Assembly (NCBI GenBank): GCA_029582155.1
Contig: CM055911.1
Location: 25,817,590 to 25,881,589, forward strand
DNA: 64,000 nt
DNA from: Panopea generosa
Lineage: Eukaryota > Mollusca > Bivalvia > Adapedonta > Hiatellidae
Reading direction: 5' to 3'
Numbering within the stretch: position 1 is the first letter of the stretch; each line of letters starts with the position of its first letter. The position numbers and the translations under genes are program-made. The notes beneath the pieces are model-generated. The model was not told the origin of the DNA and did no database searches. It worked only from the letters and a program-made list of their open reading frames with translations. Of the stretch, positions 1-12,238 are shown one piece after another.

Positions 1-88
1 AAGTCTTTGGTATGACCCGGCCGGGGATTGAACCCACGACTTTCCGCATGCAAGGCGGACGCTCTACCACTAGACCACACCGCGGTCT
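1..88 (-). mobile_element. SINE family A, tRNA-like head only (cut by window edge)
   Basis: Reverse complement reads as a tRNA-like head with A box (TGGTCTAGTGGTAGAGC) and B box (GGTTCAATCCC), matching the heads at 7080-7178 and 23560-23636. The body would lie left of base 1. It lacks an intact acceptor stem, so it is not called a tRNA gene. Confidence 0.7.
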
Positions 89-555
89 TTATTTGGTTAA
101 AAACAGTGAATTAAGGTTAATATTAAGGATAACCAAGCTCCTAAAAAAACAACAATAAATATACGTCAAGATACACCTACGAGTCTAGCTGAATTTTGTT
201 TCAGAAGAGGCTTCCCCAAAGCCCCTATAACTTTGCCTACGCATTGTTTTCAGCCAAGCTACGCCCCTGAGTTAGTATATAATATGTGATGGAGCTAAAT
301 GTACAATGTCAATACATATCAATACTGTAACGCTATGCAGAAAAATTCGGACAATTCAACGAACAATGCAGTCTTTGTAAATGTATGTTTATCGGTGTGC
401 CACAATCTATAAATGCTGATACTAGAATCCGCTGTGTTCCTCTATGAAGGGGCTGAACTATAGTCGCATTGTGAGATTCACCTAGTACGAGTTTTCTCCC
501 TTACCTCATTATATTTTTTTGCTACATTGAATTATAGATAATAAAGGGTCATTAA
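89..555. other. Intergenic, nothing recognised
   Basis: No ORF, tRNA or clear repeat could be supported here. The stretch is AT-rich with ordinary base composition for this window. Confidence 0.4.
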
Positions 556-1884
556 CAACAAGAGCTGTTGGAGAGACGGCGCAGCGCGCTCGACTATTCC
601 AATATCTGTCACAAAATTACAAATTTGATTGAGAATGATGACAAATCCAAGCAAACAAGAGCTATCTAATATACTCATTTGAGTAGGCTTTATAACTGCA
701 ATACCTTGTATGACATTTCAATCCAATCATGCAAATGCTGTTAAGTTTCAATCAAATACATTGAGTGTTTGTTATGATATGGACTTGATGGTATTTGTAA
801 TCACATAACTTTAACCAAAATTTCTAAGTCAAAGAATGGCAATTATTTGCAAGATTTATCTAACTCAGTGTAGTAGGTTTGATGACTGGGAAGTGTTGTG
901 TAAAGTTTTAATCAAATACATTGAGTGGTTGGTGAGATATTGACTTGATGTTACTTGCATGCAATAATTTAACCAACATTTCTAAGTCAAAGAATAGCCA
1001 TAATTTTTATTATATTCATGCAAGAGTTATCTAACTTAGTGCAGTAGGTTTGATGATTGGGAAGTGTTGTGTAAAGTTTCAATTAAATACATCGAGTTTT
1101 TGGTGAGATATGGACTTGATGGTACTTGCATGCAATAATTTAACCAACATTTCTAAGTCAAAGAATAGCCATAATTTTTATTATATTCATGCAAGAGTTA
1201 TCTAACTTAGTGAAGTAGGTTTGATGATTGGGAAGTGTTGTGTAAAGTTTCAATCAAATACATCGAGTTGTTGGTGAGATATGGACTTGATGGTACTTGC
1301 ACGCAAATTTTTAACCAACATTTCTGATTCAAAGAATGACCATCAGTTTTATTATATTCATGCAAGAGTTATCTAACTTAGTGTAGTAGGTTTGATGACT
1401 GGGAAGTGTTGTGTAAAGTATCAATCAAATACATTGAGTTGTTGGTGAGATATGGACTTGATGGTACTTGCACGCAAAACTTTAACCAGAATTTCTAAGT
1501 CAAACAGGGGCAATAATTTTCATTATATTCAGTCAAAAGTTATCTAACTTAATTACTGTAGTAGGGCTGATGACTAAGAAGGCATGTGTATAGTTTCAAG
1601 TCAATACATGCAATGGTTACTGAGATAAAGACTTGCATGCAAAACTTTAACCAGAATTTCTAAGTCAAACAAGGGCAATAATTTGCATTATATTCAGTCA
1701 AAAGTTATCTAACTTAGTTACTGTAGTAGGGCTGATGACTGGGAAGACGTGTGTATAGTTTCAAGTCAAAACATGTAGAGGTTACTGAGATTGGGACTTG
1801 CATGTAAACTTTAACCAAGGTGTGACGCCAACGCTTAGGTGAGTAGAATATCTCTCTTTATTCTCCGAATAGCCGAGCTAAAAA
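556..1884 (+). mobile_element. Hairpin-ended element E1 with 172-bp tandem core
   Basis: Starts with ACAAGAGCTGTTGGAGAGAC and ends with a hairpin and GAGCTAAAAA. Between them are about seven direct repeats of 172 bp (phrases 'gagttatctaacttag', 'gggaagtgttgtgtaaag', 'gacttgatggtacttgc'), from about 645 to 1820. The middle copies are most alike and the outer ones more diverged. There are no coding frames. The structure fits a non-autonomous rolling-circle (Helitron/Helentron-like, 'pearl'-like) element, but that class is inference. Confidence 0.65.
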
Positions 1885-2235
1885 TTAGGGTGCTAAGTGC
1901 ACACAAGGTGAACTAGTGCAATATTTAAGGATTTAATTAACAGCCATAAGTCCAATTTTAATAACCCAATTAAGCTTGTTCAAGAACTCATCACAGGTAT
2001 CACGGTTACATAACTTCTGTGTTACAGCTCGTGTAAATGAAAAATGTGGGTACTTGCGTGTACACAAGGTAAAATAATGCAATTTTTAACAATTCAATGG
2101 ACACAACTATGGCAAATATTTACATACTTTGCCAAGTTCAAGAATCTGTATGTCATTATAATTTACGGATATATAACTGCAAATTTGGTGAAGATCCAAT
2201 GAAAAGAATGCATATGCTCGAACACAGGGAAAAGT

Positions 2236-3525
2236 AAACAAGAGGCCCAAGAGGACCTGAATGCTCTACTGGCAACAGATGCTTAACAGGACCTCCATGC
2301 AATGTTACATGTAAAATATCTAGGTCTTGAACTTTCAGAGAAAATGTTTTTTAAAATGTGCTTATAAGCCCTGTGGTGGGAGTATTTGTGGTCGAATGAT
2401 GCTATTCAAGAACTCGTCCGAGATATTGTGGTTCTATAACTGCTGTGCAAGTTTGGTTAAGATTCAATGAAAAATGAACGGTAATATCGTGTCTACATTT
2501 TCCCTGTATAACTCTATGTAAACCAGTGACCCCTGTGGTGGCTCGAGATCTGACCCCAGTGACCCAACTTCAGCAAATCTTTAGGGCACCCCCATGCAAT
2601 GCTACATGAAAAATATTTAAGGTTAGGCCTTGAACTTTCAGAGAAAACGTTTTTAAAAGTTTTGCTTAAAATGTGCTTATATAAAGCCCTGTGGCGGGGG
2701 CATTTGTGATCGAATGACACTGGTTCAACAATTCGTTCGAGATCTTATGGTTATATAACTGCTGTGCAAGTTTGGTTTAGATTCAATAAAAATGAAGGTA
2801 ATATTGCATCTACATCATTTTCCCTATATAACTCTATGTAAAACAATGACCGCTGTGGCAGCCCCAAATTTGATACCAGGGACCCAACTAACAAATCTAC
2901 ACGTGTACCCCATGCAATGCTACATGTAAAATATCTAAGGTCTAGGCCTTGAACTTTCAGAGAATATATTTTTGAAGTTTCGCTTAAAATGTGCTTATAA
3001 GCCCTGTGACAGGGGCATTTGTGGTCCAATGACGCTGGTTCAAGAACTCGTCTGAGATCTTATAGTTATATAACTGGTGTGCACATTTGGTTAAGATTCA
3101 ATGAAAAATGAACAAACTATCGCGTCTACATCATTTTCCATATATAACTCTATGTAAATCAGTGACCCCTGTAGCGGCCCCAAATTTGACCCTAGGGACC
3201 CAACTTCAACAAATGTTTTAGGGGACACCCATGCAATGCTACATGTAAAATATCTTAAGTCTAGGCATTGCACTTTCAGAGAAATTTTTTTAAAGTTTCT
3301 CTTAAAATGTGCATATAAACCCTGTAGCGGGGGTATTTGTGGTCGAGTGACGCTGGTTCAAGAAACAGTCTGAGATCTTATGGTTATATAACTGCTGTGC
3401 AGGTTTGGTTAAGATTCAATAAAAAATGAAGGTGTAAACACATCAACATGAAAAAGGTTAACGGGCGGACAACGGACTATTTACCATGACGTAAGCCCTG
3501 CTGGCTGTTGGTCAGTAGAGCTAAA
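2236..3525 (+). mobile_element. Hairpin-ended element E2 with 318-bp tandem core
   Basis: Begins ACAAGAGGCCCAAGAGGACC (a small hairpin) and ends CAGTAGAGCTAAATA. The core is about 3.7 direct copies of a 318-bp unit: 'ctctatgtaaa-c-agtgacc' recurs at 2512, 2830 and 3148. Short frames at 2514-3273 on the minus strand repeat with the unit and are not genes. Confidence 0.65.
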
Positions 3526-4309
3526 TAACTTTTTTCCTCTCTATTTTACAAATAATAAACTGAACAGAACAGCTTAACCCCGCCAACTGACATTTTATGT
3601 ATTTTCTCAAAAGTATAAAAGCAATTTCCATGAAATTTGGACTTGAATAATAAGGAACATTTATGTTATGTAAAAATACATACTTGTCTGTTAATGTCGT
3701 ACGCAAATTTTAATAGCGCTACTTCTTATTTTGACGAATATAATATTGGAAATACAAAAGTGGCGAGTTAGCTGTTCAATATCCATTCAATATATATGTA
3801 AAATAAAGAGGAAATATAATTTGTTACTTTTCCATGTGTGGTACAGTGCACCCAGCAAAAAAAAATTAAGATCAACAGACACACAGATCAGATTACAAGA
3901 ATCTTACATGGGTTTGAGGTTTGGATAAAAAAATTTCCTCCCAAGGGATAATGTTTTTTTGCGGGAACGAGACTGAGACTGCTCTGAAAGCACGGAAACT
4001 AAGCCATGTACACACAGGGGTACAAAGCCTAGCAATAATTAAAATAAAATATAAATATCCCCCCCTCCCCCCGCAAAAAAACCCCACAAAAAACCCAATA
4101 TGCCCAACAATTGAAAACAAAATAATAAAAAAAATATATTCGTGAAATGGTTAATATAACTCAATATAAATGTGTTTATGAAGTTTAGTCGCTAAAATAT
4201 AAATAGTTTTTTCAGAAACAGAGGAAAAAAAACTGAGGTAGATATAAAAATTTAACGACGATGACGATTCCAGGGTAATGAAAACAGCACTTCATTTATT
4301 TCTAAAAGA
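3526..4309. other. AT-rich intergenic stretch with C-rich low complexity
   Basis: No supported gene. A pyrimidine/adenine low-complexity run (ccccccctcccccc then A-runs) lies near 4058-4090. Overlapping short frames on both strands at 3893-4145 reflect this composition. Confidence 0.4.
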
Positions 4310-5350
4310 CGAGTTTAAAGGGAATATTTTGAGATTTTTTTAAATTTAAAATTGGATAAAAATATTTTCTTTCCAATTTATTATGCCTATATACTCACTG
4401 GCCCCGAATTGCCAAAAGGATATTCATTTAAGTATGCTTACATAATATATTGAAAAGGGATTTCCTGACTTGCATACATGTGACATTTTCAGGACCCAAT
4501 CCTGTGAATTTAATGATTTTTTCCTGTGAGATTCAAGCCTCAAACTGTGGTTTTTTAATGTATATTTTAGCATGCGAAATTCAATCGTTTTTATATAAAA
4601 ATTTATGTTCGGATCAATGGATTTTATTATGAGCATCATAATGATGTTTAAAATTAAGACTGTGTATAATTAAGTGACTGACAACATCTTACAGGAAAAG
4701 TGTCAAAACAAAATATTTTATTTATTTATATCATAAAATGTGAGATTTTGTCTCACGCCGTGAGGTATCACATGTATGGACTTGGGCTACATACCTAGGT
4801 AAGCCTAAAATAGATTTCCCTCTTAAAATTGCAACATATTTTGTGACATAGTATACAAGTCACGTGACATCATTTTGATTTCAATTTGATCCGTTATACA
4901 GGTTTACACATTATAAGAATGGTTTCATCTTAGATTGATTGATTGATTGAATATTAAGCGTCATTTTTATGCCATCGAGGGCTAACAGACGATCAGTTAA
5001 CCTAACCACTGTTTCCTGGGATTTACCATTACTCGAGCACATCCCATCTCCACAAGTAACTGATAACTTTCCCACTTGAATCAGTGGTGAGAGACGAATG
5101 ATAATGAGACACAATGTCGTATATCAATCATCACGGAGACTGTTGCCGGGCGGGGGATTCGAACTCACGACCCCTGGATTGATAGTCAGACGCGTAACCA
5201 ACTGAGCTAATCGGGCCCAGCTTCGAAAGAGACTGACTAATGATGTGAAGGTGGTCAAGCAGAATTTAAGTACTATTTTTAGAATGGGGATTTTGTGTCA
5301 AGTTTACCACTACAATTCAAAAATTGATTTTTGCCACATTTGGTGAATTA
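4310..5350. repeat. Dispersed repeat, second copy at 30965-31345, split by a SINE
   Basis: Sequence around 'ataatatattgaaaa', 'aaaatagatttccc' and 'tttgtgacat … agtcacgtga' recurs in order at 30965-31345. This copy is interrupted by the SINE C at 4933-5219, absent from the other copy, and has about 330 extra bases at 4470-4800. No coding potential seen. Confidence 0.6.
4933..5219 (-). mobile_element. SINE family C (tRNA-Lys-like head), full length
   Basis: The minus strand reads GCCCGATTAGCTCAGTTGG (A box), then GAGTTCGAATCCCC (B box), a conserved body and a (TTGA)n-type tail. The head resembles tRNA-Lys in its first 20 bases, but the anticodon stem is degenerate. Boundaries are confirmed by the empty allele-like copy near 31197. 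A 5-bp target duplication is imperfect (cttag/cttcg). Confidence 0.85.
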
Positions 5351-5399
5351 GGCAAACCAAAATATTCGGATTTATTTATTAATGGAATGAGATGCCTTT

Positions 5400-6205
5400 C
5401 ACCAATTTTAAAAATGAGAATTTTCCATTTTCCCATAGTATTCCTATGTAAAACTCAAAGTCCCCTTATAGGACCTCTATACATCCCAGCGTCCCTTAAC
5501 TTGTACAAACTTAGAACTCTTAATCATTATGAGGGATAATTTATATTAAAAACAAACAAATCTGACAGACTGGTTATTGAGAATAAGATTTATGACAATG
5601 TTCAATTTTAACCATTTTGTGACCTAACCTGGCCCCCTTTTAGAAAGTCAATCCTTCATATCGAACAAAATCTTATTTGTTATGACAAAAAGATGCTTCA
5701 AAACTCCAAATGATTAAAAAAAAAAGTCTTCAAAACTCCAAATGATTAAAAAAAAAAGTCGTAAATGGACGAAAAAATGAGAGTTTCCCGTTTTCCCGTA
5801 GTATTCCTATATAAAACTCAAATTCCCCAACTCTTATTTTCATTCAAATTCCCACACATAGGGATAATTTATGCCAAATATGAACAAATATTATTTACCA
5901 GTTCTTAAGAAAACGATTTTTGTAATTCCCAATTTTTACCCTTTTGGGGCCCCTCCTGACTCCTTAAGTGGAACCCAGTCATTTTTACAAATCGGACCTC
6001 CTTGACCAAGCAATGTTTCTGTGAATTTCAGATCGAAAAAAATAATCTTCTGTATAGTCTCCTATGCAATAGAAACATCCATGTGAAGTTTGAGTTAAAT
6101 TGGCCAAGTGGTTTCAGAGAAAGTGCTGCTAATGGACGACAGACTACTGACGACAGACAACACGCCATCGCATAAGCCCATTGGCCAGTAAAGCTAAAAA
6201 TGAAA
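5400..6205 (+). repeat. Two-copy repeat (about 360 bp) with GAGCTAA-type end
   Basis: Two diverged units start at about 5415 ('atgagaattttccattttcc') and 5778 ('atgagagtttcccgttttcc'). The block ends with 'gacgacagacaacacgccat … ggccagtaaagctaaaaatg', the same kind of terminal module as E1 and E2. The 5' limit is not clear. Also here is a 34-bp tandem duplication at about 5693-5757. Confidence 0.5.
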
Positions 6206-6658
6206 TGCAAGGAATAAAAAAAAGTAGTCCTAGTCATGTATGAATATTTAAGAGGTGATCAACACTAAAAAGCTTGATCACAACAACATAAGCCGGGCTA
6301 TGCATTTGGCATAAAACCCAGCTAATAATGGTAGATGCACACATACTATAGGGTATTCTAAATATTTCATATTTGCAATTTGTATAGATCATGAAAATTT
6401 CCTAAAAGTTATTTTAAGTGAAAGTTTATGTGTAACTCTCAGATACCCAGTGATTAAAAAGCGCTGGGGGAAATTGAGGGTTTATGAAGAACAAATCATA
6501 TATTATAAAATAATTTATCTGTTGCTTTTTTTCAACATCCAATATATACATGTATAAAAAGTTCATAGTAAAATGGGACTAACAATAAATACTCCAATTG
6601 AGATTTCCCCCCTATGGTTCAAAAAATGAACACAGACTGTCGACAAATTCTGGCCAGT

Positions 6659-6834
6659 TTATTCCCCGCTTGGATGATTTAGCAGCATCTTGACAAGTTT
6701 GTCAAGTCCAACATAGTGCAGATTGTTTAAATCACGTTTACTGAGCCTCGGTTTAAACACGTAGAACAAGATGCCACAAAATACGCCGGCAAATATCAGA
6801 AACTCCATCCGTGTGTAGACCTCGTGATGAGCGA
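6659..6834 (-). CDS. Exon 3 (terminal): C-terminus of SLC35/DMT-like membrane protein
   Basis: Acceptor TTTATATTTCAG|TCGCTCATC starts the exon at 6834. Translation runs 57 codons to TAA at 6659. Exon 2 ends with one base of a codon (G) and this exon begins with two (TC), giving Val and an intact frame, so the full CDS is 1107 nt from 18718 or 1125 nt from 18736. The segment encodes one more hydrophobic helix (MEFLIFAGVFCGILFYVF, about residues 320-337), then a basic tail with KPRLSKRDLNN and the end LLNHPSGE. A short charged cytosolic C-tail fits a 10-11 helix transporter. An AATAAA hexamer overlaps the stop codon; no clear second poly(A) signal was found within 200 bp. A family A SINE ends about 25 bp upstream of the acceptor. 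The 9.3-kb intron before it could hide a small extra exon, but phase does not require one. Confidence 0.65.
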
Positions 6835-6861
6835 CTGAAATATAAACAAGCACAAAATGGA

Positions 6862-7178
6862 TGTTGTTGTTGTATGGTGCTTAGCATCACTTTCAACAAC
6901 TTTTCAGTTATATCGCTACATTGTCTACTTGAGACAGTATTCTAAGCACTGCCATACCGGACTGGAGTATCATGCTGCAGACACATGGCATGATACCTCA
7001 CTCAGTCACATTATACCGACAGTAACCAGGCAGACCAGATTTGGAACTATCCTCTAAATGCTGAGCACCAGAAAACTTCTCGTACAATTTTCTAGTGTTT
7101 GGTATGACCCTGCCTGGGATCCAACCCACGACCTTCTGCATCGCTAGCCAGACACTTTACCCCTAGACAACGGCTAAG
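6862..7178 (-). mobile_element. SINE family A, full length
   Basis: Head (minus strand) at 7080-7178 with a degraded A box, then the body phrases 'ttctggtgctcagcatttag', 'ggtatcatgcc' and 'gtcagtataatgtgactg', and a tail ending GTGATGCTAAGCACCATAC. Its tail lies about 25 bp from the exon 3 acceptor. Confidence 0.8.
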
Positions 7179-7195
7179 TATTCTTTTTAAAAATT

Positions 7196-7364
7196 ATTTA
7201 TTTTACTTCAATTTCGATTCAAGCTTTTACATCTTATACAAATCATGCTTGAAGTACTAAGCATATGCGGAAAAAGTGTCTTATTCAAGGACAGCACACA
7301 CAGCCATGATAGAGGATCGAACCCAGGACTCTCAGATAGTTTCAATGCTCTACCGCAGGGCCAC
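7196..7364 (-). mobile_element. SINE family D
   Basis: tRNA-like head (minus) with B-box-like GGTTCGATCCTC and the body/tail phrase 'catgatttgtataagatgt', which recurs at 11528-11718 in plus orientation. It sits directly beside the SINE A, head to tail. Confidence 0.65.
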
Positions 7365-7679
7365 TTGCATGTAATGTTAAATAATTTATTTGGAAGAATC
7401 TTTTTCAGCAACCAGAGAGACGGGATCGCAGGGCTATTTTTCAACATGTTAATTAACAGTTTAGTGAGGTTACATAATGGTTTTCTGTTTATTCGGTGGG
7501 GGCATACCTCAGAAGGAATTCCCTAAAGTTATGGCTATATATAATGTTTAAAGACACATCCGCTATAACTTTCTGTTCAGTAAATGGTGGAAAGTTTATT
7601 GAATCACAAAATTTAAGGTCCATTTGAAGATGATAGTTAATTACGTCCTTATAGCTTAATTATGTTTGAGAAGTTCTTT

Positions 7680-8865
7680 AATACACTGGTCAGAATTTTC
7701 AATGATGATGGTGAACACACATGTGAAGTTTTATTCATATCCAATGAGTGGTTGCAAAGATATCTTACCTGATAAAAAAATTAAGTCCAAAAAGGGCCAA
7801 AATGCAATCAAGAGTTATGGTTCTTGTCTCTGTGTGCTCCATTGATGATGGTGAACACAACACACATGCAAAGTTTCATTCATATCCAATGAGTGGTTGC
7901 ATAGATATCTTGAACTTAAACGCAACTAATTGCAATAGTTATGGTAAAAACTATGGTGGTAAACTCAATTTTGAAAGTAACTTTCTTTTCTTTTTTTTTT
8001 TTCCAATAAATTTTTTTTTAATTTTTTCATCATATTATCGTTTTAAGTAGGTTTTTCACTTACTGGCAAAAACATGGAGATGTTGTTTGTTATTGAGACT
8101 GTGTTGATTTATAAAATTATATGCAATTAAAACTGAACTATGGAATTATTATGACCAGAATGTATAAAAAACATTAACATGTTTTGTATCCTTTATGTAA
8201 TAATATTTATACATTGATAAAATAAAAATTGAATTACAAAAAACTAATCGCAATAGTTTAACCTGGGTGTCTACAGACGAAAAATTAAGTCCAAAAGGGC
8301 CATAACTTTGACAAAATGCAAAACCCCGAATTATGGTTCTTGTCTCTGTGTGTTCCATCGATGATGGTGAACACATGTGAAGTTTCATTTATATCTAATG
8401 AGTGGTTGTATAGATATCTTTATTAAACTAAAACGTAACTAAATGCAGAAGTTTAACCTTGGTGTCTAAATAGGGCCATAACTCTGCCAAAATGCAATCC
8501 AGAGTTATGCTTCTTGTCTCTGATGATGGTGAATACACATGCGAAGTTCCATTCATATCCAATGAGTGGTTACAAAGATATCTTAAACTTAAAAGCAACT
8601 AAACGCAAAAGTTTAACTTAGGTGTCTAAGTCCAAAAAGGGCCATTACTCTGTCAAAATGCAATCCAGAGTTATGGTTCTAGTCTCTGTGTGTTTCATTG
8701 GTAATGGTGAACACACATGCAAAATTTCAATCATATCCAATGAGTGGTTGCATAGATATCATAAACTTAAACGCAAAATTTAACCTGGGTGTCTACAGAT
8801 GATGCCAACGATGCCATGGTCATGGCAATAGCTCTCCATGAACATTCGTCCTAGCGAGCTAAAAA
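7680..8865 (+). mobile_element. Hairpin-ended element E4 with 175-bp units
   Basis: About five copies of a unit with 'gatgatggtgaacac', 'tccaatgagtggttg', 'agatatctt' and 'gggccataactctgcc' at 7703, 7844, 8351, 8523 and 8700. Two are separated by a T-rich insertion at 7980-8235. It ends with a hairpin and GCGAGCTAAAAACA at 8865. One unit of the same family occurs at 17990-18200. The 5' end is uncertain. Confidence 0.6.
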
Positions 8866-8894
8866 CATGTATACATACATAAATATAATATGTT

Positions 8895-9175
8895 TGATGT
8901 TTGAATTTTTATGCTGTCGAAGGCTAACAGATGATCGTTTAACCTGTCCACTCTTTCCCAGGATCCTGAAAGGTTAACCAGTACTCGAGACCTCTTATCT
9001 CTGTAAGAAATTGATAACTTTCCCACTTGAATCAGTGATGAGAGATGAATGACAATGAGGCACAATGTCATGTATCAATCATTATGTAAACTGTCAACTG
9101 TGTCTGGCTGGGATTTTAACTCACAACCCCTTGATTGATAGTCAGGTGTGCTACCGACTGAGCTAACCCGCCCAG
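8895..9175 (-). mobile_element. SINE family C
   Basis: Same body as the 4933 copy, with the head (minus) at 9100-9175 including GGTTAGCTCAGTCGGTAG. It directly follows E4's 3' end. Confidence 0.8.
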
Positions 9176-10491
9176 CTATAAGTACATTATGTTATTTATA
9201 TAAAAGAAACTATAACACAACCAATAGATATACATATATACATTGGATCCTTTGCTGCATTTGTGTGCTGTTAATTATAGTCATAAAACAGATGTTGCCA
9301 TCATTTATAAAAATAATTAATACCCCCCCCCCCCCCCCACCATCGCTTCAATGTACTTTGGAATTACTGATAAATGTACATGCACGATGATCAATACAAA
9401 GGCCTTTAGCATGTTGCGTTTAACAGAGAATACCATGTTAGTGTCTGATACTATCAACTTTATCAGGTGAGGCTTAGAAAAAAACTTGTTTTTTTCGTGC
9501 CAAACCTGATGAAGTTGATTATATTAGATATTTACATGGTATTTATATTTTATCATGTTAATATTTCTAGCTTGTTTTTTATTCATTTCAAGTAAGGTTA
9601 AAAGTAGTTCCGTCCAGGTCAAAATGTATAAGTATACATAATGCCGTCATGAAGTACAAATAATGACGTCATGTGCCTGATAAACTTGCAATAATGTGAT
9701 AAACCTACATTTATCAGGCAGGCAGTTTATCAACAGAAATGAATCCATTGGCATGATAGATTGATAACTGTAAAACATGCTTCTGGTAGTGAATGATTGA
9801 ATGAATTGCCAGGTTATTTGAGATGAAAACAGGAAGGAAGATTCAAGGTTCACTCTCCATGAACAAAAACAACAAATTTTCTAAGTTTTTTTAACCTTCT
9901 TAAACAGAGGCCACTACCGAAAAAAATCTTCTTTTTGTTAGTTTTTTTTTTCTAACATCGGACTAGACATTTAGGGGATAAAAAAACATTATGGGCAGGG
10001 AAATGGCTGATGGGGGCGGATGCTGTACATTTTAACCATGCTGCATTGTCCCATTCTTTATATCAATGATGTTCATTGTCTGCAATATTAACTTCATAAT
10101 GGATGTGTGGTTAATTTAATAAGTAATAGACAACTATCTCTAATACTAATGATGGATGTACGAAGGTGATAGTATATTTCAACAAATGCCCTTCCAATAT
10201 TTTATGTCATATCAGCACATTGATCAGTGACAGCAAGCAAGATTGAATGAATGATACACAATAACTGATTTATTTTCTTTCCTAATTGATTTGATTAAAT
10301 AAAATTACATTTTCAATCAAGTTCAATTGACTTATAACTTTATGAGCCATCAGCAAACTGAGATATGCCTCTGGCATCCATATGCAGGGTCAAGACATGG
10401 CCAGAGGTTATATTACAGTACACATAATGTAGGCATGGTGCATATGACAAATATTATGCAAAAAGTTGTTTAACTCAATTTTTTTAGTTAA
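9176..10491. other. Unassigned intron sequence with poly-C tract and fold-back
   Basis: Contains a C-run at about 9323-9340, the fold-back at 9429-9544 and a smaller inverted repeat around 9672-9722 (gcctgataaa/tttatcaggc). A 45-bp phrase near 9820-9865 ('aggttcactctccatgaac') recurs at 27560-27610. No exon found. Confidence 0.45.
9429..9544. repeat. Imperfect 40-bp inverted repeat (fold-back)
   Basis: Arms of about 40 bp, starting AATACCATGTTAG and ending with its diverged complement ACATGGTATT, flank a 35-base A/T-run loop. About eight mismatches. It could be a small fold-back MITE. Confidence 0.6.
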
Positions 10492-10779
10492 ATTGATTGA
10501 TTGATTGAATATTTAGCGTCATTTTTATGCCATCGAGGGCTAACAGATGATCAGTTAACCTAACCACCGTTTCCTGGGATTAACCAGTACTCGAGCACAC
10601 CCCGTCTCCACAAGTAACTGGTAACTTTCCCACTTGAATCAGTGGTGAGAGACAAATGAAAATGAGACACAATGTCGTATATCAATAATCACGGTGACTG
10701 TTGCTGGGCAGGGAATTCGGACTCGCGACCCCTGGATTGATAGTCAGACGCGTAACCAACTGAGCTAAGCGGAACCGGC
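10492..10779 (-). mobile_element. SINE family C
   Basis: Full-length copy with a (TTGA)n tail at the low-coordinate end and the tRNA-Lys-like head ending near 10779. Closely similar to the copies at 4933 and 39487. Confidence 0.85.
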
Positions 10780-10869
10780 TTTTTAGTTTAAATATTAGAC
10801 CAACAAAACTTTCCTTTGTTTCCTTGTATTTTGTTATAGTATTCTAGAGAGCCGAATAAGATGATGAAA

Positions 10870-11051
10870 TACAGTGAAACCTGTCTTAAGCAGCCAGTTA
10901 AGGGAAGGATAAAAATTGACCTTTTAAGAGAGGTTGTTGCTTAATACAGGTGAATTTGCTCTAAAAGCATAGAAATGGGAAAGAGAAAATGTGGCGGCTC
11001 AAGACAAGTGGCTGCTTAATAGAGGTGACCGCTTACACAGGTTTGACTGTA
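10870..11051 (-). mobile_element. MITE, TACAG-type terminal repeats
   Basis: About 182 bp with ends TACAGTGAAACCTGT and ACAGGTTTGACTGTA and an interior shared with 11223, 12036, 17693, 20290 and 30257. A TA duplication and CAG start fit Tc1/mariner-pogo-like MITEs. Confidence 0.7.
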
Positions 11052-11222
11052 TTATGCTAATTTAGACAAAATCATGAATATTTTGTGATGATCAGTGTCA
11101 TTTTGATGAACTCAATTACCAATTGAATTTAAAGGCAGTATCACCAACAATGTCAAGTTCCCTTCTAACTATAATTAAGTGTTAATAAATGCATACATTA
11201 TTAAGATTTAAATGATGTAATA

Positions 11223-11392
11223 TACAGTCAAACCTGTGTAAGAGGTCACCTCTATTAGGCAGTTACAGCCTTATTTGCTATTTTCCGTTCCACTGCTTTC
11301 ATAGCAAATTAACCTGTATTAAGCAACAACTTGTCTTTAAAGTCACTTTCGTTCGTTCCCTTGACTGGATGCTTAAGACAGGTTTTACTGTA
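11223..11392 (+). mobile_element. MITE, TACAG-type terminal repeats
   Basis: Ends TACAGTCAAACCTGT and ACAGGTTTTACTGTA; interior 'gcaaattaacctgtattaagcaac' is shared with the family and is in the opposite orientation to the 10870 copy. Confidence 0.7.
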
Positions 11393-11527
11393 TATATATG
11401 TCCATCATATATACCGTTAATTCATAATATTTATAAATATAAAAAAATCAGTTTGATTAAGGCCTGAGTCGTGCAGATATGGTTATAGAACTTTTTAAGC
11501 TATCAAGGTTGATTCGATTTTTGTGGA

Positions 11528-11718
11528 GGACATTGTCCAGTAGTAGAGCAGCGGCCTCATGATTGGAGGATCCAGGGTTTGATCCTCTGCCACCGCTATG
11601 TTAGGTGTCCTTGAGCTAGACACCTTTTCCACATATACTTAGCACTGGTTCTACCCAAGAAGACTTTTAGCATGATTTGTATAAGATGTAATAACTTATG
11701 TCACAATCAAAGTAAAAT
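11528..11718 (+). mobile_element. SINE family D
   Basis: tRNA-like head (GTAGTAGAGCAGCGGCC then GGGTTTGATCCTC) followed by 'cacatatacttagcactggt' and the tail 'catgatttgtataagatgt', the reverse complement of the 7196 copy. Confidence 0.65.
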
Positions 11719-12035
11719 AAATAAGTTCAAAATAATAAGATATTTAATTGGTCAATATACATTGTCAAGTTTTTTTCGACAAATCACTTACTGTAAAGCT
11801 TAATTAACGATAACATGGACTGCACTACCAGTAAATCTTATAATTGTTATCTCAGGCTCCTTTTTAAGTGAATATTTTTTGCTGGTGAAAGTAAAGTCAG
11901 ACTCCTTTTCACAAACAATTTCTTAAGTTCTCCTTAAATACTTAAAGACAAACTTTAACTCAACTTGATCTGGTTATTAACAATCATATATAGTCAATAT
12001 CATTAAAACCAGTTTAATATTAAGTATACATGTAC

Positions 12036-12218
12036 TGTAGTCAAACCTGTATAATCCGTCACCTCTATTAAACAGTCACTTGTCTTAAGCAGCCACATTT
12101 GTTATTTCCCAATTATAGGCTTTCAGAGCGAATCGACCTGCATTAAACAACAACCTGTCTTAAAATGCCATTTTTGCTACTTCCTATGACTGACTGCTTA
12201 AGACAGGTTTGACTGCAT
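12036..12218 (+). mobile_element. MITE, TACAG-type terminal repeats
   Basis: Ends TAGTCAAACCTGTA and ACAGGTTTGACTGCA; interior matches the family. It lies 20 bp before the 59-bp satellite. Confidence 0.65.
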
Positions 12219-12238
12219 ACTTAAAACATGCTTGTGAA